From the NCBI GenBank assembly GCA_003250975.1, contig QKIY01000013.1, forward strand, positions 1 through 33,349: a DNA stretch of 33,349 nt. Reading direction: 5' to 3'. The translations under genes and the position numbers were made by a program. Below are positions 15,420 through 23,412 of the stretch, one piece after another (the first letter of the stretch is position 1; every line of letters starts with the position of its first letter). The DNA comes from Gammaproteobacteria bacterium (GTDB taxonomy: Bacteria; Pseudomonadota; Gammaproteobacteria; Eutrophobiales; Eutrophobiaceae). The notes below the pieces were generated by a model. It had not been told where the DNA came from and did no database searches. It saw only the letters and a list, made by a program, of their open reading frames with translations.

Positions 15420-16130
15420 ATGACGAAACACAAGGTACTGGCGCGGGAAGACTGGATCACCGAGAGGAAAAAGCTGCTGGCCAAAGAGAAAGAGTTTACA
15501 CGTTTACGTGATCAACTGAGCCAGCAGCGCCGGGAACTGCCCTGGGAAAAGGTGGAGAAGAACTATAATTTTGATACGCCGGAGGGAAAGCAGTCACTTG
15601 CTGACCTGTTCGGCGGCAAGAGCCAGCTCATTATTTATCATTTCATGTTCGGTCCCGACTGGGAGGAGGGTTGCCTGAGCTGTTCCTTCTGGGCGGACAA
15701 TTTTAATAATATCGACATCCACCTGGCTCACCGTGATATCACGCTGCTGGCGGTTTCGAGGGCGCCACTGGAAAAGCTGGAGCCTTATAAAAAACGCATG
15801 GGCTGGAACTTCAAATGGGTGTCGTCGTTTAATAACGATTTCAACTATGACTACCAGGTGTCATTCACACCCGAAGAGATGGATAAAGGTAAGATGTATT
15901 ACAATTACCAGGTGACCGGTTTCCCCAGCAGTGAAGGCCCGGGCATCAGCGTGTTTTACAAGGACGATAACGGTGATATTTTCCATACGTATTCTTGCTA
16001 TTCACGTGGCCTGGATATGCTGAACGGGGCGTATCATTATATGGACCTGGTGCCGAAAGGGCGCGACGAAGATAATTTGCCCTACACGATGGCCTGGCTG
16101 AGACGCCACGACCAGTATGACCCGGACTAG
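15420..16130 (+). CDS. DUF899 thioredoxin-like protein
   Basis: A 236-residue protein of the DUF899 family, which has a thioredoxin-like fold. Typical features are the N-terminal ARxDWITERKKLLAKEKEFTRLRDQL segment, PWEKVEKNYNFDTPEG, LIIYHFMFGPDWEEGCLSCSFWAD and the end segment GRDEDNLPYTMAWLRRHDQY. The Cys pair in EGCLSCSFW (C-x2-C) is the presumed redox site. The substrate is unknown. ATG at 15420 was chosen because AGAGG sits 9 bases upstream, whereas ATG at 15411 would be directly against it. The ECF-type permease gene follows 30 bases later. Family assignment is secure. Confidence 0.88.
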   Translation: MTKHKVLAREDWITERKKLLAKEKEFTRLRDQLSQQRRELPWEKVEKNYNFDTPEGKQSLADLFGGKSQLIIYHFMFGPDWEEGCLSCSFWADNFNNIDIHLAHRDITLLAVSRAPLEKLEPYKKRMGWNFKWVSSFNNDFNYDYQVSFTPEEMDKGKMYYNYQVTGFPSSEGPGISVFYKDDNGDIFHTYSCYSRGLDMLNGAYHYMDLVPKGRDEDNLPYTMAWLRRHDQYDPD

Positions 16131-16160
16131 AGACATACATATTTAATAACTGCTTTACCC

Positions 16161-16826
16161 TTGGACTTTACCGATACCTATTTCCCCGCCTGGTTCGGCT
16201 GGATTACCAACGTGGCCGCCCTGCTGCTGGTTCTCTGGACGGCCACCAGCCTGAAGGGCGACTTCAGAAAGAAGGTCGCCGTGCTGGACCAGTGGCTGTG
16301 GAGCATTTTTTTTCTCTGCATCATGTGGCTGATGCGGGCCAGCCTGGTATCCGGGATCAACATGCACCTGTCCGGTGGCATGATCATGGCCCTGATGTTC
16401 GGCTGGCGGTTGGGCTTCCTCGGCATGTGCCTTGTGATCGTAATTACCTGTTTTTTTAATGACGCCCTGTTTATCAACCTGGGTGTGGCAATCATCCTGA
16501 ATGCCTTGCTGCCTGTTTCCATGTCCTATTTTGTCTTCTTGCTGCTCGAGGCGAAATTGCCGCGGCACTTCTTTATCTATATTTACGGTTCGGCCTTTTT
16601 CGGTACCTGGGCCGTGAGCATTGTCACGGGCCTTGCCATTGCGCTCTGCCTCTTTGCTTTCGATGCCTTCGAAGGGTCACTGCTTGTCAACGAATTTCTG
16701 CCATTTCATTTCATGCTGGGGTTTTCAGAATCGTTCCTGACTGCGGGACTGATAACGCTCTTTGTCGTTTACAGGCCGGCGTGGGTTTACAGTTTCAGGG
16801 ACCAGCGTTACCTCGATGGCAAATAG
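16161..16826 (+). CDS. ECF-type (CbiM/NikM-like) permease-family membrane protein
   Basis: A 221-residue protein with about six hydrophobic helices. The opening MDFTDTYFPAWFGWITNVAA, the GINMHLSGGMIMALMFGWRLG segment and the later FLPFHFMLGFSESFLTAGL resemble the CbiM/NikM substrate-specificity proteins of cobalt and nickel ECF importers. The residues His and Asn near VSGINMHLSGG recall the metal site of that family, but the N-terminal Met-His that binds metal in true NikM is not seen. No ATPase or T-component gene is adjacent, so it is an orphan. The start is TTG at 16161; no ATG lies between it and the previous stop 30 bases upstream. Membrane location is certain; transport of cobalt or nickel is not. 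Confidence 0.75.
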   Translation: MDFTDTYFPAWFGWITNVAALLLVLWTATSLKGDFRKKVAVLDQWLWSIFFLCIMWLMRASLVSGINMHLSGGMIMALMFGWRLGFLGMCLVIVITCFFNDALFINLGVAIILNALLPVSMSYFVFLLLEAKLPRHFFIYIYGSAFFGTWAVSIVTGLAIALCLFAFDAFEGSLLVNEFLPFHFMLGFSESFLTAGLITLFVVYRPAWVYSFRDQRYLDGK

Positions 16827-16982
16827 GCGGAAAATATATAACTGATTGAACAGGGGCTGAAAAAAGAAAAATTCCTGTCCGCAATGCAAACTATTCCATG
16901 AAGAAGGGTGTAGAATTAGACATAGATAAGCAGTTGTTTTTATTATTCCGGGATGGTTATTAACGGTTCACTGGGTAAAGTA

Positions 16983-17438
16983 ATGAAACATGTAACGAAG
17001 TCAGGATCATTCGCAGGCTTGCTGTTACTCCTGTTAACGGCGGGTATACAGGCGAGACAGTTCTGGGAAATACGCGATTCAGGCCTCCCGTATATCGCAA
17101 AGATCAGGGCAGACAGGGTAGCCAGTGCCGTTGTGATCTACAACCCGGTTATCTGCGGTGAGATCGGTGATGCCTGCGGCTTCTTCCGTGAACATGCCCA
17201 TGCCCATGATATTCTTAATCATCCACTTTACGATCCCGAGGATTACACGCCGACACAGGAAGATAAGGCCGACTGTTACGCAGCGAGAACATCAAGGCCG
17301 GATGAGGTTATTGCTGCCGTGAAGTTAATGGAAAGTGAGGCGGCCTCGAACTACCCAATTACCGGCGACCCTAAACGAAGGGCCAGCCTGATCCGTGAAT
17401 GCGCGAAGAAGGCCGGGAACTGGACAGCAGAAAAGTAA
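16983..17438 (+). CDS. Exported protein with a degenerate zinc-peptidase-like motif
   Basis: This 151-residue protein has a signal peptide (FAGLLLLLLTAGIQA, cleavage about residue 24). The mature part has FFREHAHAHDILNH at residues 67-80 and TQEDKADCYAA at 91-101. In small exported gluzincin-like proteins the order HExxH ... EADxxA marks the zinc site; here His 71 and His 75 keep the HxxxH spacing, Asp 97 is in the right place, but the catalytic Glu position is His or Ala (HAHAH). Two Cys pairs (58 and 65; 98 and a C-terminal CAKK) may form disulfides. It may bind zinc without protease activity. A start at 16953 is possible. It is next to the PflX-like gene. Confidence 0.65.
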   Translation: MKHVTKSGSFAGLLLLLLTAGIQARQFWEIRDSGLPYIAKIRADRVASAVVIYNPVICGEIGDACGFFREHAHAHDILNHPLYDPEDYTPTQEDKADCYAARTSRPDEVIAAVKLMESEAASNYPITGDPKRRASLIRECAKKAGNWTAEK

Positions 17439-17473
17439 TACGCTTATCCCCGTCAATATCCTCTAGACGTACT

Positions 17474-17500
17474 AAACTTGATATATCTATTACTGCTCTA
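17474..17500 (+). promoter_or_regulatory. Possible ECF-sigma-type promoter upstream of the PflX-like gene
   Basis: AAACTT at 17474-17479 and TCTA at 17497-17500 are 17 bases apart, matching the arrangement before the DUF899 gene. The start codon at 17512 would lie only a few bases after the predicted transcription start, and no ribosome site is visible, so the transcript may be leaderless if this promoter is real. Confidence 0.3.
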
Positions 17501-17511
17501 TTCTATTAGCG

Positions 17512-18519
17512 ATGATTTCCATCAGCCTGCCAACCGCGCCTGATCCTGAATTCCTGCTGGATGATTATACGCCTGCCTGCCTGCAAAGTTACTGGCAGGG
17601 AGGACTTGCAGAGCGCGTTGAGGCTGCTTTACAGGAACTTGAGGACTGCTGCGTATGTCCGCGTAACTGTCATGTCAACCGCTTGCAAGATGAAAAGCGG
17701 GTATGCAACACGGGGCGTCATGCCATTGTCAGCAGCGCCTTCCCGCATTTTGGCGAGGAGGACTGCCTGAGGGGCTGGAATGGTTCCGGAACGATCTTTT
17801 TCGGCCTGTGTAATCTGCGTTGCGTCTTTTGCCAGAACTGGGATATCTCGCAACAAGATTCAGGCAGGGAATATAACGCCGATGAGATTGCCGGGTTGAT
17901 GTTGTTATTGCAAGAACGTGGTTGTCATAATATAAATTTTGTGACGCCTGAACATGTCGCACCTCAGGTTATCGAAGCCATTGCGGCAGCCGTGCCCAGG
18001 GGGCTGCGTCTTCCAATCGTGTATAACACCAGTTCCTACGATTCAATTACTTCGTTGAAGTTGCTCGATGGACTGGTTGATATATACATGCCGGACTTTA
18101 AATTCTGGCACAAAGAGAGCGCACGTCGTTACGCCAAGGCCAAGGACTATCCCGAAAGGGCGCGTGAGGCGATCCGGGAAATGCACCGGCAGGTCGGGGT
18201 ACTGAAATTCGGACCGGACGGACTGGCACGGCGCGGTGTACTGTTACGGCACCTTGTGATGCCCGGCCAGACCAGCGAAGCGGCTGAAATCTTCAAGTGG
18301 CTTGCGGATGAAATCTCTCCCGATACCTATGTGAATATCATGGGCCAGTACCGACCCGAACATCAGGTCGGAATTGCAGACAAGGCCGGCAAGTATGCCG
18401 ATATTAACCGCAGACCTTACGAAAAGGAGATGCAGGCCGCCCGTGATGCCGCGTTGAACGCGGGATTGACCCGCCTGGATCAAAGGAATAACCAGACGAT
18501 TCAGGTGTATGCCGTGTGA
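17512..18519 (+). CDS. PflX-type radical SAM protein
   Basis: A 335-residue radical SAM enzyme. A Cys-rich N-terminal region, CCVCPRNCHVNR, precedes the radical SAM motif CNLRCVFC (Cys 100, 104 and 107, C-x3-C-x2-C) that binds the [4Fe-4S] cluster. Further typical segments are NINFVTPEHVAPQVIEAI, YNTSSYDSI and the substrate-barrel end PDTYVNIMGQYRPEH. This is the layout of the uncharacterised PflX family (COG1313), related to pyruvate-formate-lyase-activating enzymes; no pyruvate formate-lyase gene is near, so the target is unknown. It ends 19 bases from the convergent DUF2237 gene. Confidence 0.88.
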   Translation: MISISLPTAPDPEFLLDDYTPACLQSYWQGGLAERVEAALQELEDCCVCPRNCHVNRLQDEKRVCNTGRHAIVSSAFPHFGEEDCLRGWNGSGTIFFGLCNLRCVFCQNWDISQQDSGREYNADEIAGLMLLLQERGCHNINFVTPEHVAPQVIEAIAAAVPRGLRLPIVYNTSSYDSITSLKLLDGLVDIYMPDFKFWHKESARRYAKAKDYPERAREAIREMHRQVGVLKFGPDGLARRGVLLRHLVMPGQTSEAAEIFKWLADEISPDTYVNIMGQYRPEHQVGIADKAGKYADINRRPYEKEMQAARDAALNAGLTRLDQRNNQTIQVYAV

Positions 18520-18538
18520 ATCTGAAAGAGTAGCCCGG

Positions 18539-18919
18539 TTAATTCAAATCCATGGCGTACTTTTGCAGCAGTTGGATTGGAATAATTTCCAGCGACTTAA
18601 TATGCGTCCTTTTCAAGTAGACCTTGGGCGCCATGCCGTGCTCATAGGCCTCAAGCCAGCGGGCCGCGCACAGACACCACCGGTCACCCGGTTTAACACC
18701 GGGAAAATCCAACTCCGGCCGGGGTGTCGACAGGTCATTGCCCCGGAAGCGTGAGAATTCGAGAAATTCGCGCGTTGCATTTATGCAGACCGTATGAGAA
18801 CCGGCGTCCATGTCACCGGTATTGCAGCATCCGTCCCGAAAGAAACCGGTAAGGGGATCCTCGCTGCATTCTTCCAGTAGCTCCCCAAAAACGTTTACTG
18901 GTTTTTCCACCTCTGGCAT
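18539..18919 (-). CDS. DUF2237 family protein
   Basis: A 126-residue cytoplasmic protein. The segments NVFGELLEECSEDPLTGFFRDGCCNT, DMDAGSHTVCINATREFLEFSRFRGNDLSTPRP and PGDRWCLCAARWLEAYEHGMAPKVYLKRTH are the hallmark of DUF2237, a small widespread bacterial family with conserved Cys residues and no known function. It has its own divergent spacer to the depolymerase gene and converges with the radical SAM gene. The assignment is secure; the role is not known. Confidence 0.9.
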   Translation of the reverse strand: MPEVEKPVNVFGELLEECSEDPLTGFFRDGCCNTGDMDAGSHTVCINATREFLEFSRFRGNDLSTPRPELDFPGVKPGDRWCLCAARWLEAYEHGMAPKVYLKRTHIKSLEIIPIQLLQKYAMDLN

Positions 18920-18993
18920 AGTGATTATTCTAGTATCTAAATAGTTTAATCTCGAAAAAGATGACCACAGCCCGGTAGCCAGATCTGCTTTTG

Positions 18994-20283
18994 ATGCATT
19001 CTTGTTTCGATACGAAATTAATTAATCAGTTACGGATAATTGTAACAGTCCTGCTCCTTTCCGGGGCTTCGATTCTGTCTGCAGAGGTCGTATCCCTGCC
19101 GTCATATAATGTAGACATCAACAAGACTTCGGTATCGGGCCAGTCCTCGGGCGGTTTTATGGCGGTGCAGTTTCACATAGCCTGGTCATCCATTATCAAG
19201 GGGGCGGGCGTGATAGCAGGGGGGCCGTATTACTGCGCCCAGGACAGCCAGATAACCGCGACCAATGTTTGCACCTGTACCGGGTTTGGTATTTGTCGGA
19301 GTGGTGAGGCGGTCGAGATGGTCCCCGAGTTGGTACGGGTTACAGAAGAGAATGCAAGCGCCGGCGCAATTGACCCGGTCAGTAACCTCTCCAACGATAA
19401 GGTCTGGATGCTTTCCGGAAGCGCTGACTCGGTCGTCCCGACCCAGGTTATGAAGGCCCTCGACAGCTATTACAAGAACTATATCAGTGCCTCGAGAATT
19501 TATTTCAAAAAGGACATAGCAGCCGAACATGCCATGCTCACCGAGACTTTTGGCAATTCCTGTGGTTTCAAGGGTGAACCGTTTATAAACGATTGTGATT
19601 TTGATGCGGCGGGTGAACTGTTGAAATGGATATATGGGGACCTGAATCCGAAAAACACCGAGGACCTTCGCGGTGAATTAATTGAATTTGATCAGGGAGA
19701 ATTCATCGCGGATCCGGATTCTCACGGTATGTGGCAGAACGGCTGGGTTTATGTACCTGCTTCCTGTCAAGAAGGTGCCCGGTGCAGGATACATGTGGCG
19801 TTCCATGGCTGCAGCCAATATCCGGGCGCATCCTACGCCGCTGGCCCACAGGGCAAGATGGGAGACACTTATGTAAAACACGCCGGTTACAATGAATGGG
19901 CGGACACAAACAGGATTATCGTGCTCTATCCCCAAGCCAATGCGCTTATCATTGGTGCTGAACCGTTGAAGATCAACCCCTTCGGGTGCTGGGACTGGTG
20001 GGGTTATGATGATACTGATTATGCCAGGAAAAGCGGACACCAGATGGCGGCCGTCAAGGCCATGGTGGACAGGCTGGCCGGCGTGAGCGCGGTACCCTCA
20101 GCCGGCTACTGTGACAGTGCAAGCAATCTTGAACATATTGAGGCCGGCCGCGCCTACACGTGGTTCTTCTGGTTATATTTCGCCCGGGGCTCCAATGATT
20201 TCCTGGGTTATAGCGGGCTTACCCAGACTCTCCTCAAAGAGACATCGCCGGATGTCTACAAGAAAGTCGTATCGTGTCCGTAA
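18994..20283 (+). CDS. Exported PHB/PHA depolymerase (short-chain-length)
   Basis: This 429-residue protein has an N-terminal signal (LRIIVTVLLLSGASILSA) and the lipase box of extracellular type 2 short-chain-length PHA depolymerases, SGQSSGGFMAVQFH, with the nucleophile Ser at residue 51. It continues with IHVAFHGCSQYPG, RIIVLYPQAN and FGCWDWWGYDDTDYARKSGHQM, the characteristic C-terminal half that supplies the Asp and His. Many Cys are present, fitting an exported enzyme with disulfides. It degrades polyhydroxybutyrate outside the cytoplasm. Start ATG at 18994 is preferred over the TTG at 18991. It converges with the phasin gene and is followed by phaC, so it belongs to the PHA locus. Confidence 0.9.
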   Translation: MHSCFDTKLINQLRIIVTVLLLSGASILSAEVVSLPSYNVDINKTSVSGQSSGGFMAVQFHIAWSSIIKGAGVIAGGPYYCAQDSQITATNVCTCTGFGICRSGEAVEMVPELVRVTEENASAGAIDPVSNLSNDKVWMLSGSADSVVPTQVMKALDSYYKNYISASRIYFKKDIAAEHAMLTETFGNSCGFKGEPFINDCDFDAAGELLKWIYGDLNPKNTEDLRGELIEFDQGEFIADPDSHGMWQNGWVYVPASCQEGARCRIHVAFHGCSQYPGASYAAGPQGKMGDTYVKHAGYNEWADTNRIIVLYPQANALIIGAEPLKINPFGCWDWWGYDDTDYARKSGHQMAAVKAMVDRLAGVSAVPSAGYCDSASNLEHIEAGRAYTWFFWLYFARGSNDFLGYSGLTQTLLKETSPDVYKKVVSCP

Positions 20284-20308
20284 ACTGGTTGGGGATATTT
20301 CGTACCCT

Positions 20309-20737
20309 CTATTCTAACGGGTCTTCGTTATCTTCCTCTACCGGTATTCTCTTTGACTGACCCTTACCAACTTTACTTCCGCCCAATTTCCGCGTTTGTT
20401 CAGAAAAGAAATACGAGTTCGTGCAGCCCTCGAAAAAATCTTCCATAATTTTCGTCTGCGTGTTCGAGATAGTCTCGAAGGCCTCTTGCATATTGTCGGA
20501 GAACTTCTCCGCATACTCGGTCACCAGATCGGATTGGACATCGAAAAGTTCCTCCGGCTTTTTGGCGGCTGATATTCTTTCGATACTTTTTTTGGCAAAT
20601 TCCATCCATAAATTTGCGAATCTCAATTGCGCGTCATTCATGCTTTTCCAGGAATCGGAATTCAGCTGCGCAAATTTTTTCATCATGTCACTTGCCGATT
20701 CGAAATAATTCTCCTGTAATTTAGGTCTAGTGCCCAT
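20309..20737 (-). CDS. Phasin family protein (PHA granule-associated)
   Basis: A 142-residue mostly helical amphipathic protein of typical phasin length. Aromatic and amphipathic helices such as ENYFESASDMMKKFAQLNSD, RFANLWMEFAKKSIERISA and SDNMQEAFETISNTQTKIMEDFFEG are followed by a charged tail GKGQSKRIPVEEDNEDPLE. Phasins coat PHA granules and affect their size and number. ATG at 20737 has an ideal GGAGGAG site 7 bases upstream, better than the in-frame ATG at 20752. It is divergent from phaC and convergent with the depolymerase. The neighbours fix the assignment. Confidence 0.85.
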   Translation of the reverse strand: MGTRPKLQENYFESASDMMKKFAQLNSDSWKSMNDAQLRFANLWMEFAKKSIERISAAKKPEELFDVQSDLVTEYAEKFSDNMQEAFETISNTQTKIMEDFFEGCTNSYFFSEQTRKLGGSKVGKGQSKRIPVEEDNEDPLE

Positions 20738-20901
20738 TCTCAACTCCTCCATTAGCTAACATATTTTTGATTATCACCCTTTTGTAATTGTGATCTGATT
20801 ACTAAAAGTATAGCTAAACTGCAATATAATTATATGAATCATATGCCCATTTATTATACGACTCACGATATGATGTTGTATTAGATAGGTTATACATACA
20901 C
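20738..20901. other. Divergent PHA promoter region
   Basis: This AT-rich spacer between the phasin gene and the phaC side should carry promoters for both directions. AT-rich blocks such as around 20800-20870 are suitable, but no consensus pair was assigned. No RNA gene was seen. Confidence 0.4.
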
Positions 20902-21063
20902 ATGGATAAAATGTTGAGAATGTTGCACTTTTATGATTCCGGGCGGACAGGGTCGATGGCTTGGGTGGGGCATGTTTTGTTCATGCATTTGTATTACGGG
21001 AATTTTTCCAGTTGGAAGCCGGCAATAGCGACATTTGCACGAGTCACCGGGTTGAAGTGCTGA
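20902..21063 (+). CDS. Small ORF directly ahead of phaC (53 residues)
   Basis: A 53-codon frame from ATG at 20902 to TGA at 21061-21063, ending one base before the phaC ATG at 21065. It encodes MDKMLRMLHFYDSGRTGSMA... GNFSSWKPAIATFARVTGLKC. The aromatic, Met- and Trp-rich sequence does not match a family I know. The exact abutment to phaC, and the weak ribosome site of phaC itself, suggest translational coupling or a leader peptide. No strong ribosome site is visible before the ORF, so it may be chance. Confidence 0.35.
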   Translation: MDKMLRMLHFYDSGRTGSMAWVGHVLFMHLYYGNFSSWKPAIATFARVTGLKC

Positions 21064-21064
21064 T

Positions 21065-22756
21065 ATGAAGAACAGAAAACCAGAAATGTTTAATGAAATC
21101 AGGCATCATCTCGACCCTTTTGGTGTGCTTGATTCCCTCCTTTCCGTACAGTCGGCCTGGTTAAGGCAGCCGGAAGTACTCTCAGGGGAAGTTCGGCAGT
21201 TGTTTAACACGAGCCTTGATCTATGGTCACATTCACTCAAGCGCTTTAGTGGAATGTTTGCTAAAGATATGGTGCCAGTCGTTCAATATGACGAGCGATT
21301 CACTGATCCCGCATGGACCGAGAACCCCTGGTTTGATCTCCTGAAGGAATATTATTTGCTCTACAGCCGCTGGTTGATTGACGCAGTATTCAAGACGCCC
21401 GGCGTTGATGAAAAAACCAAGCGTCGAGCCGCGTTCTGGTTACGCCAGGGACTTGATTCAGTCAGCCCCAGTAATTTTTTCTGGACCAATCCCCTGGCGC
21501 AATTGAAATCCATCGTATCCGGTGGACAGAGTCTGCAGTATGGATATGCAACGTGGCTGAAGGATATCGAGGACAATGATATCAACATGGTTGATCCGGA
21601 AGCTTTTACCCTGGGCGAGAACATAGCCGCCACACCTGGTGAAGTCGTTTTCCGGAACGAACTACTGGAACTCATCCAGTACACGCCGGTAACGGACAAG
21701 GTGCATAAAATCCCGATCTTCATTATTGCTCCCTGGATTAACAAGTATTACATCCTGGACCTTGCGCCGGGGAAGAGCCTGGTGGAATACCTGGTTGGCA
21801 AGGGATATACCGTTTTCATTACCAGCTGGAAAAACCCCGGATACGAAATGCGCGACACGGGTTTTGACGATTACTTGTTCAAGGGCGCCCTGTCTGCAAT
21901 CGATGTCATCCGCGATATCACAGGCCAGAAACAGATCCATGCCGTGGGTTACTGTATTGGCGGCACATTACTGGCAGCTCTTGTGGCCTGGATCAACCAG
22001 GGGAAGGAAGAGCCACCGGTTGCACACTGGAGCCTGTTTACTACGTTGGTGGATTTTTCAAATCCCGGTGACATTGATGTCTTTATCGATGAAACGAGCG
22101 TGGCCTGGCTGGAAGAAAAGATGGAGGCCGCCGGTTACCTGGATGGCGATGCTTTAGGGCGTAGCTTTCGTATGCTGCGTCCGAACAGTCTCATCTGGCG
22201 TTATGTCGTCCAGGGTTATCTCTATGGTTCATCTCCGCCACCACTGGATGTTTTATTCTGGAATACCGACTGTACGCGCCTGCCGGCGAAGATGCACAGC
22301 TTTTACCTGCGCGAGATGTACCTGAATAACAAACTGGTCAAGCCAAACGCCCTGGAATTCAATAACCGGCCCATCGATCTGGGCAGGATTAGACAGCCGC
22401 TGTACGCCGTCGGCGCCGAACAGGACCATATTTCACCGTGGAAAGAGACCTTCAGGATCGCAGGTCTGATTGATGCCCCTGTTCGCTATACCCTCGCCAC
22501 CTCGGGGCATATCATGGGCATTGTTAACCCGCCCAATCCGCAAACGAAATGCCGTTACTGGTGCGGTGATGCCAGCGGCCAAAAGGATCCGGACAAATGG
22601 CTTGCATCGATAGTAAAGCGTCCTGGTTCCTGGTGGGAAGACTGGACCGCATGGTTGCGTGAACACTGTGGTGATGAAATCAATCCCCCACACTCAGGCA
22701 GCCAGGCATACCCTCCGCTTGGATCGGCCCCCGGTCAGTATGTACTGGAAAAATAG
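21065..22756 (+). CDS. phaC: Class I polyhydroxyalkanoate synthase
   Basis: A 563-residue protein close to the usual class I PhaC length. The catalytic triad is complete: Cys 297 in the box GYCIGG, Asp 454 in EQDHISPW and His 482 in SGHIMGIVNPP. Other conserved parts are PGLTSITSW-equivalent PWINKYYILDLAPGKSLVEYLVGKGYTVFITSWKNPG and FWNTDCTRLP. It polymerises 3-hydroxyacyl-CoA, mostly 3-hydroxybutyryl-CoA, on granules in the cytoplasm. The cluster with a phasin and a depolymerase confirms its role; phaA and phaB are not in this window. A small ORF directly precedes it. Confidence 0.95.
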   Translation: MKNRKPEMFNEIRHHLDPFGVLDSLLSVQSAWLRQPEVLSGEVRQLFNTSLDLWSHSLKRFSGMFAKDMVPVVQYDERFTDPAWTENPWFDLLKEYYLLYSRWLIDAVFKTPGVDEKTKRRAAFWLRQGLDSVSPSNFFWTNPLAQLKSIVSGGQSLQYGYATWLKDIEDNDINMVDPEAFTLGENIAATPGEVVFRNELLELIQYTPVTDKVHKIPIFIIAPWINKYYILDLAPGKSLVEYLVGKGYTVFITSWKNPGYEMRDTGFDDYLFKGALSAIDVIRDITGQKQIHAVGYCIGGTLLAALVAWINQGKEEPPVAHWSLFTTLVDFSNPGDIDVFIDETSVAWLEEKMEAAGYLDGDALGRSFRMLRPNSLIWRYVVQGYLYGSSPPPLDVLFWNTDCTRLPAKMHSFYLREMYLNNKLVKPNALEFNNRPIDLGRIRQPLYAVGAEQDHISPWKETFRIAGLIDAPVRYTLATSGHIMGIVNPPNPQTKCRYWCGDASGQKDPDKWLASIVKRPGSWWEDWTAWLREHCGDEINPPHSGSQAYPPLGSAPGQYVLEK

Positions 22757-22783
22757 TGCAGGTGATGTGCTGGTTTTAACCCC

Positions 22784-22815
22784 GGAAGGTCTAGATAAAA
22801 GACTTCCCTTTCCCC
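22784..22815 (+). terminator. Possible terminator after phaC
   Basis: GGAAGGTCT at 22784-22792 pairs with AGACTTCC at 22800-22807, apart from one bulged base, around a 7-base loop. The following CTTTCCCC tail is only weakly T-rich. It lies about 30 bases after the phaC stop. Confidence 0.35.
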
Positions 22816-22909
22816 TGAATTTCGCCCCCAGCTCCAGTTTTACAGTCCTTACGCCCATGCTTGCATCTGCCCGCCGGTGTGATTAATGAATATACTGCAG
22901 CACCGAAAC

Positions 22910-23368
22910 CTATTTCTTGGAGAAGGGCGGATCGCCAAAGATAGTAATGGTGCCTACCATGCCATGCTGCTCGTGGTCTCTCTTATGGCAATATACTTTC
23001 ATGTTTTCACCGTTGCGCATGGGGTAGAAAAACCATTCCACCGTGGCACCGGGCTTGATCTCGATGTCATGCACGGCACCATGAATTTCAGCCAGGGTTT
23101 TATGATCCTTCCCGGACACTTCCACCTTGTGTGAATAAATATGCGTGGCAAAGGCATCTGATGCAAAGTAGTGTTCAGCACTGCTGGGATTGTGTAACAC
23201 CAGCTTGTAGTGTTTGCCGCGTTCGAATTCCAGATGATCAGGCACGAAGACCAGCTTGTCGTCCTTGGTACCGACACTTACCTTAACTTCGATGGCCTTA
23301 GGGCCTTCACCGACGGCGAAACTGAGATTGGCGACAGATAATAATATGAGGGCAAATAATATACGCAT
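22910..23368 (-). CDS. Exported cupredoxin-domain protein
   Basis: This 152-residue protein has a signal peptide (MRILFALILLSVANLSFA) and a single cupredoxin domain. The type 1 copper ligands are visible: His 66 in AEHYFAS, then Cys 127, His 132 and Met 137 in the C-x4-H-x4-M loop YCHKRDHEQHGM. This is a plastocyanin/azurin-like site, so the protein probably carries electrons or binds copper in the periplasm. Several additional His are present (IYSHKVEV, HGAVHDIE). It lies 44 bases behind DUF3592 on the same strand, so the two may be co-transcribed. The partner is unknown. Confidence 0.88.
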   Translation of the reverse strand: MRILFALILLSVANLSFAVGEGPKAIEVKVSVGTKDDKLVFVPDHLEFERGKHYKLVLHNPSSAEHYFASDAFATHIYSHKVEVSGKDHKTLAEIHGAVHDIEIKPGATVEWFFYPMRNGENMKVYCHKRDHEQHGMVGTITIFGDPPFSKK

Positions 23369-23412
23369 GTATGTCTCTCCGGTTGAAAGAATTTTTATTA
23401 ACTTAACATGTA

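Noticed and set aside
22659-22886. 75-codon frame after and overlapping the phaC end
   Set aside because: It overlaps phaC in another frame, lacks a ribosome site, and its composition is unstructured.
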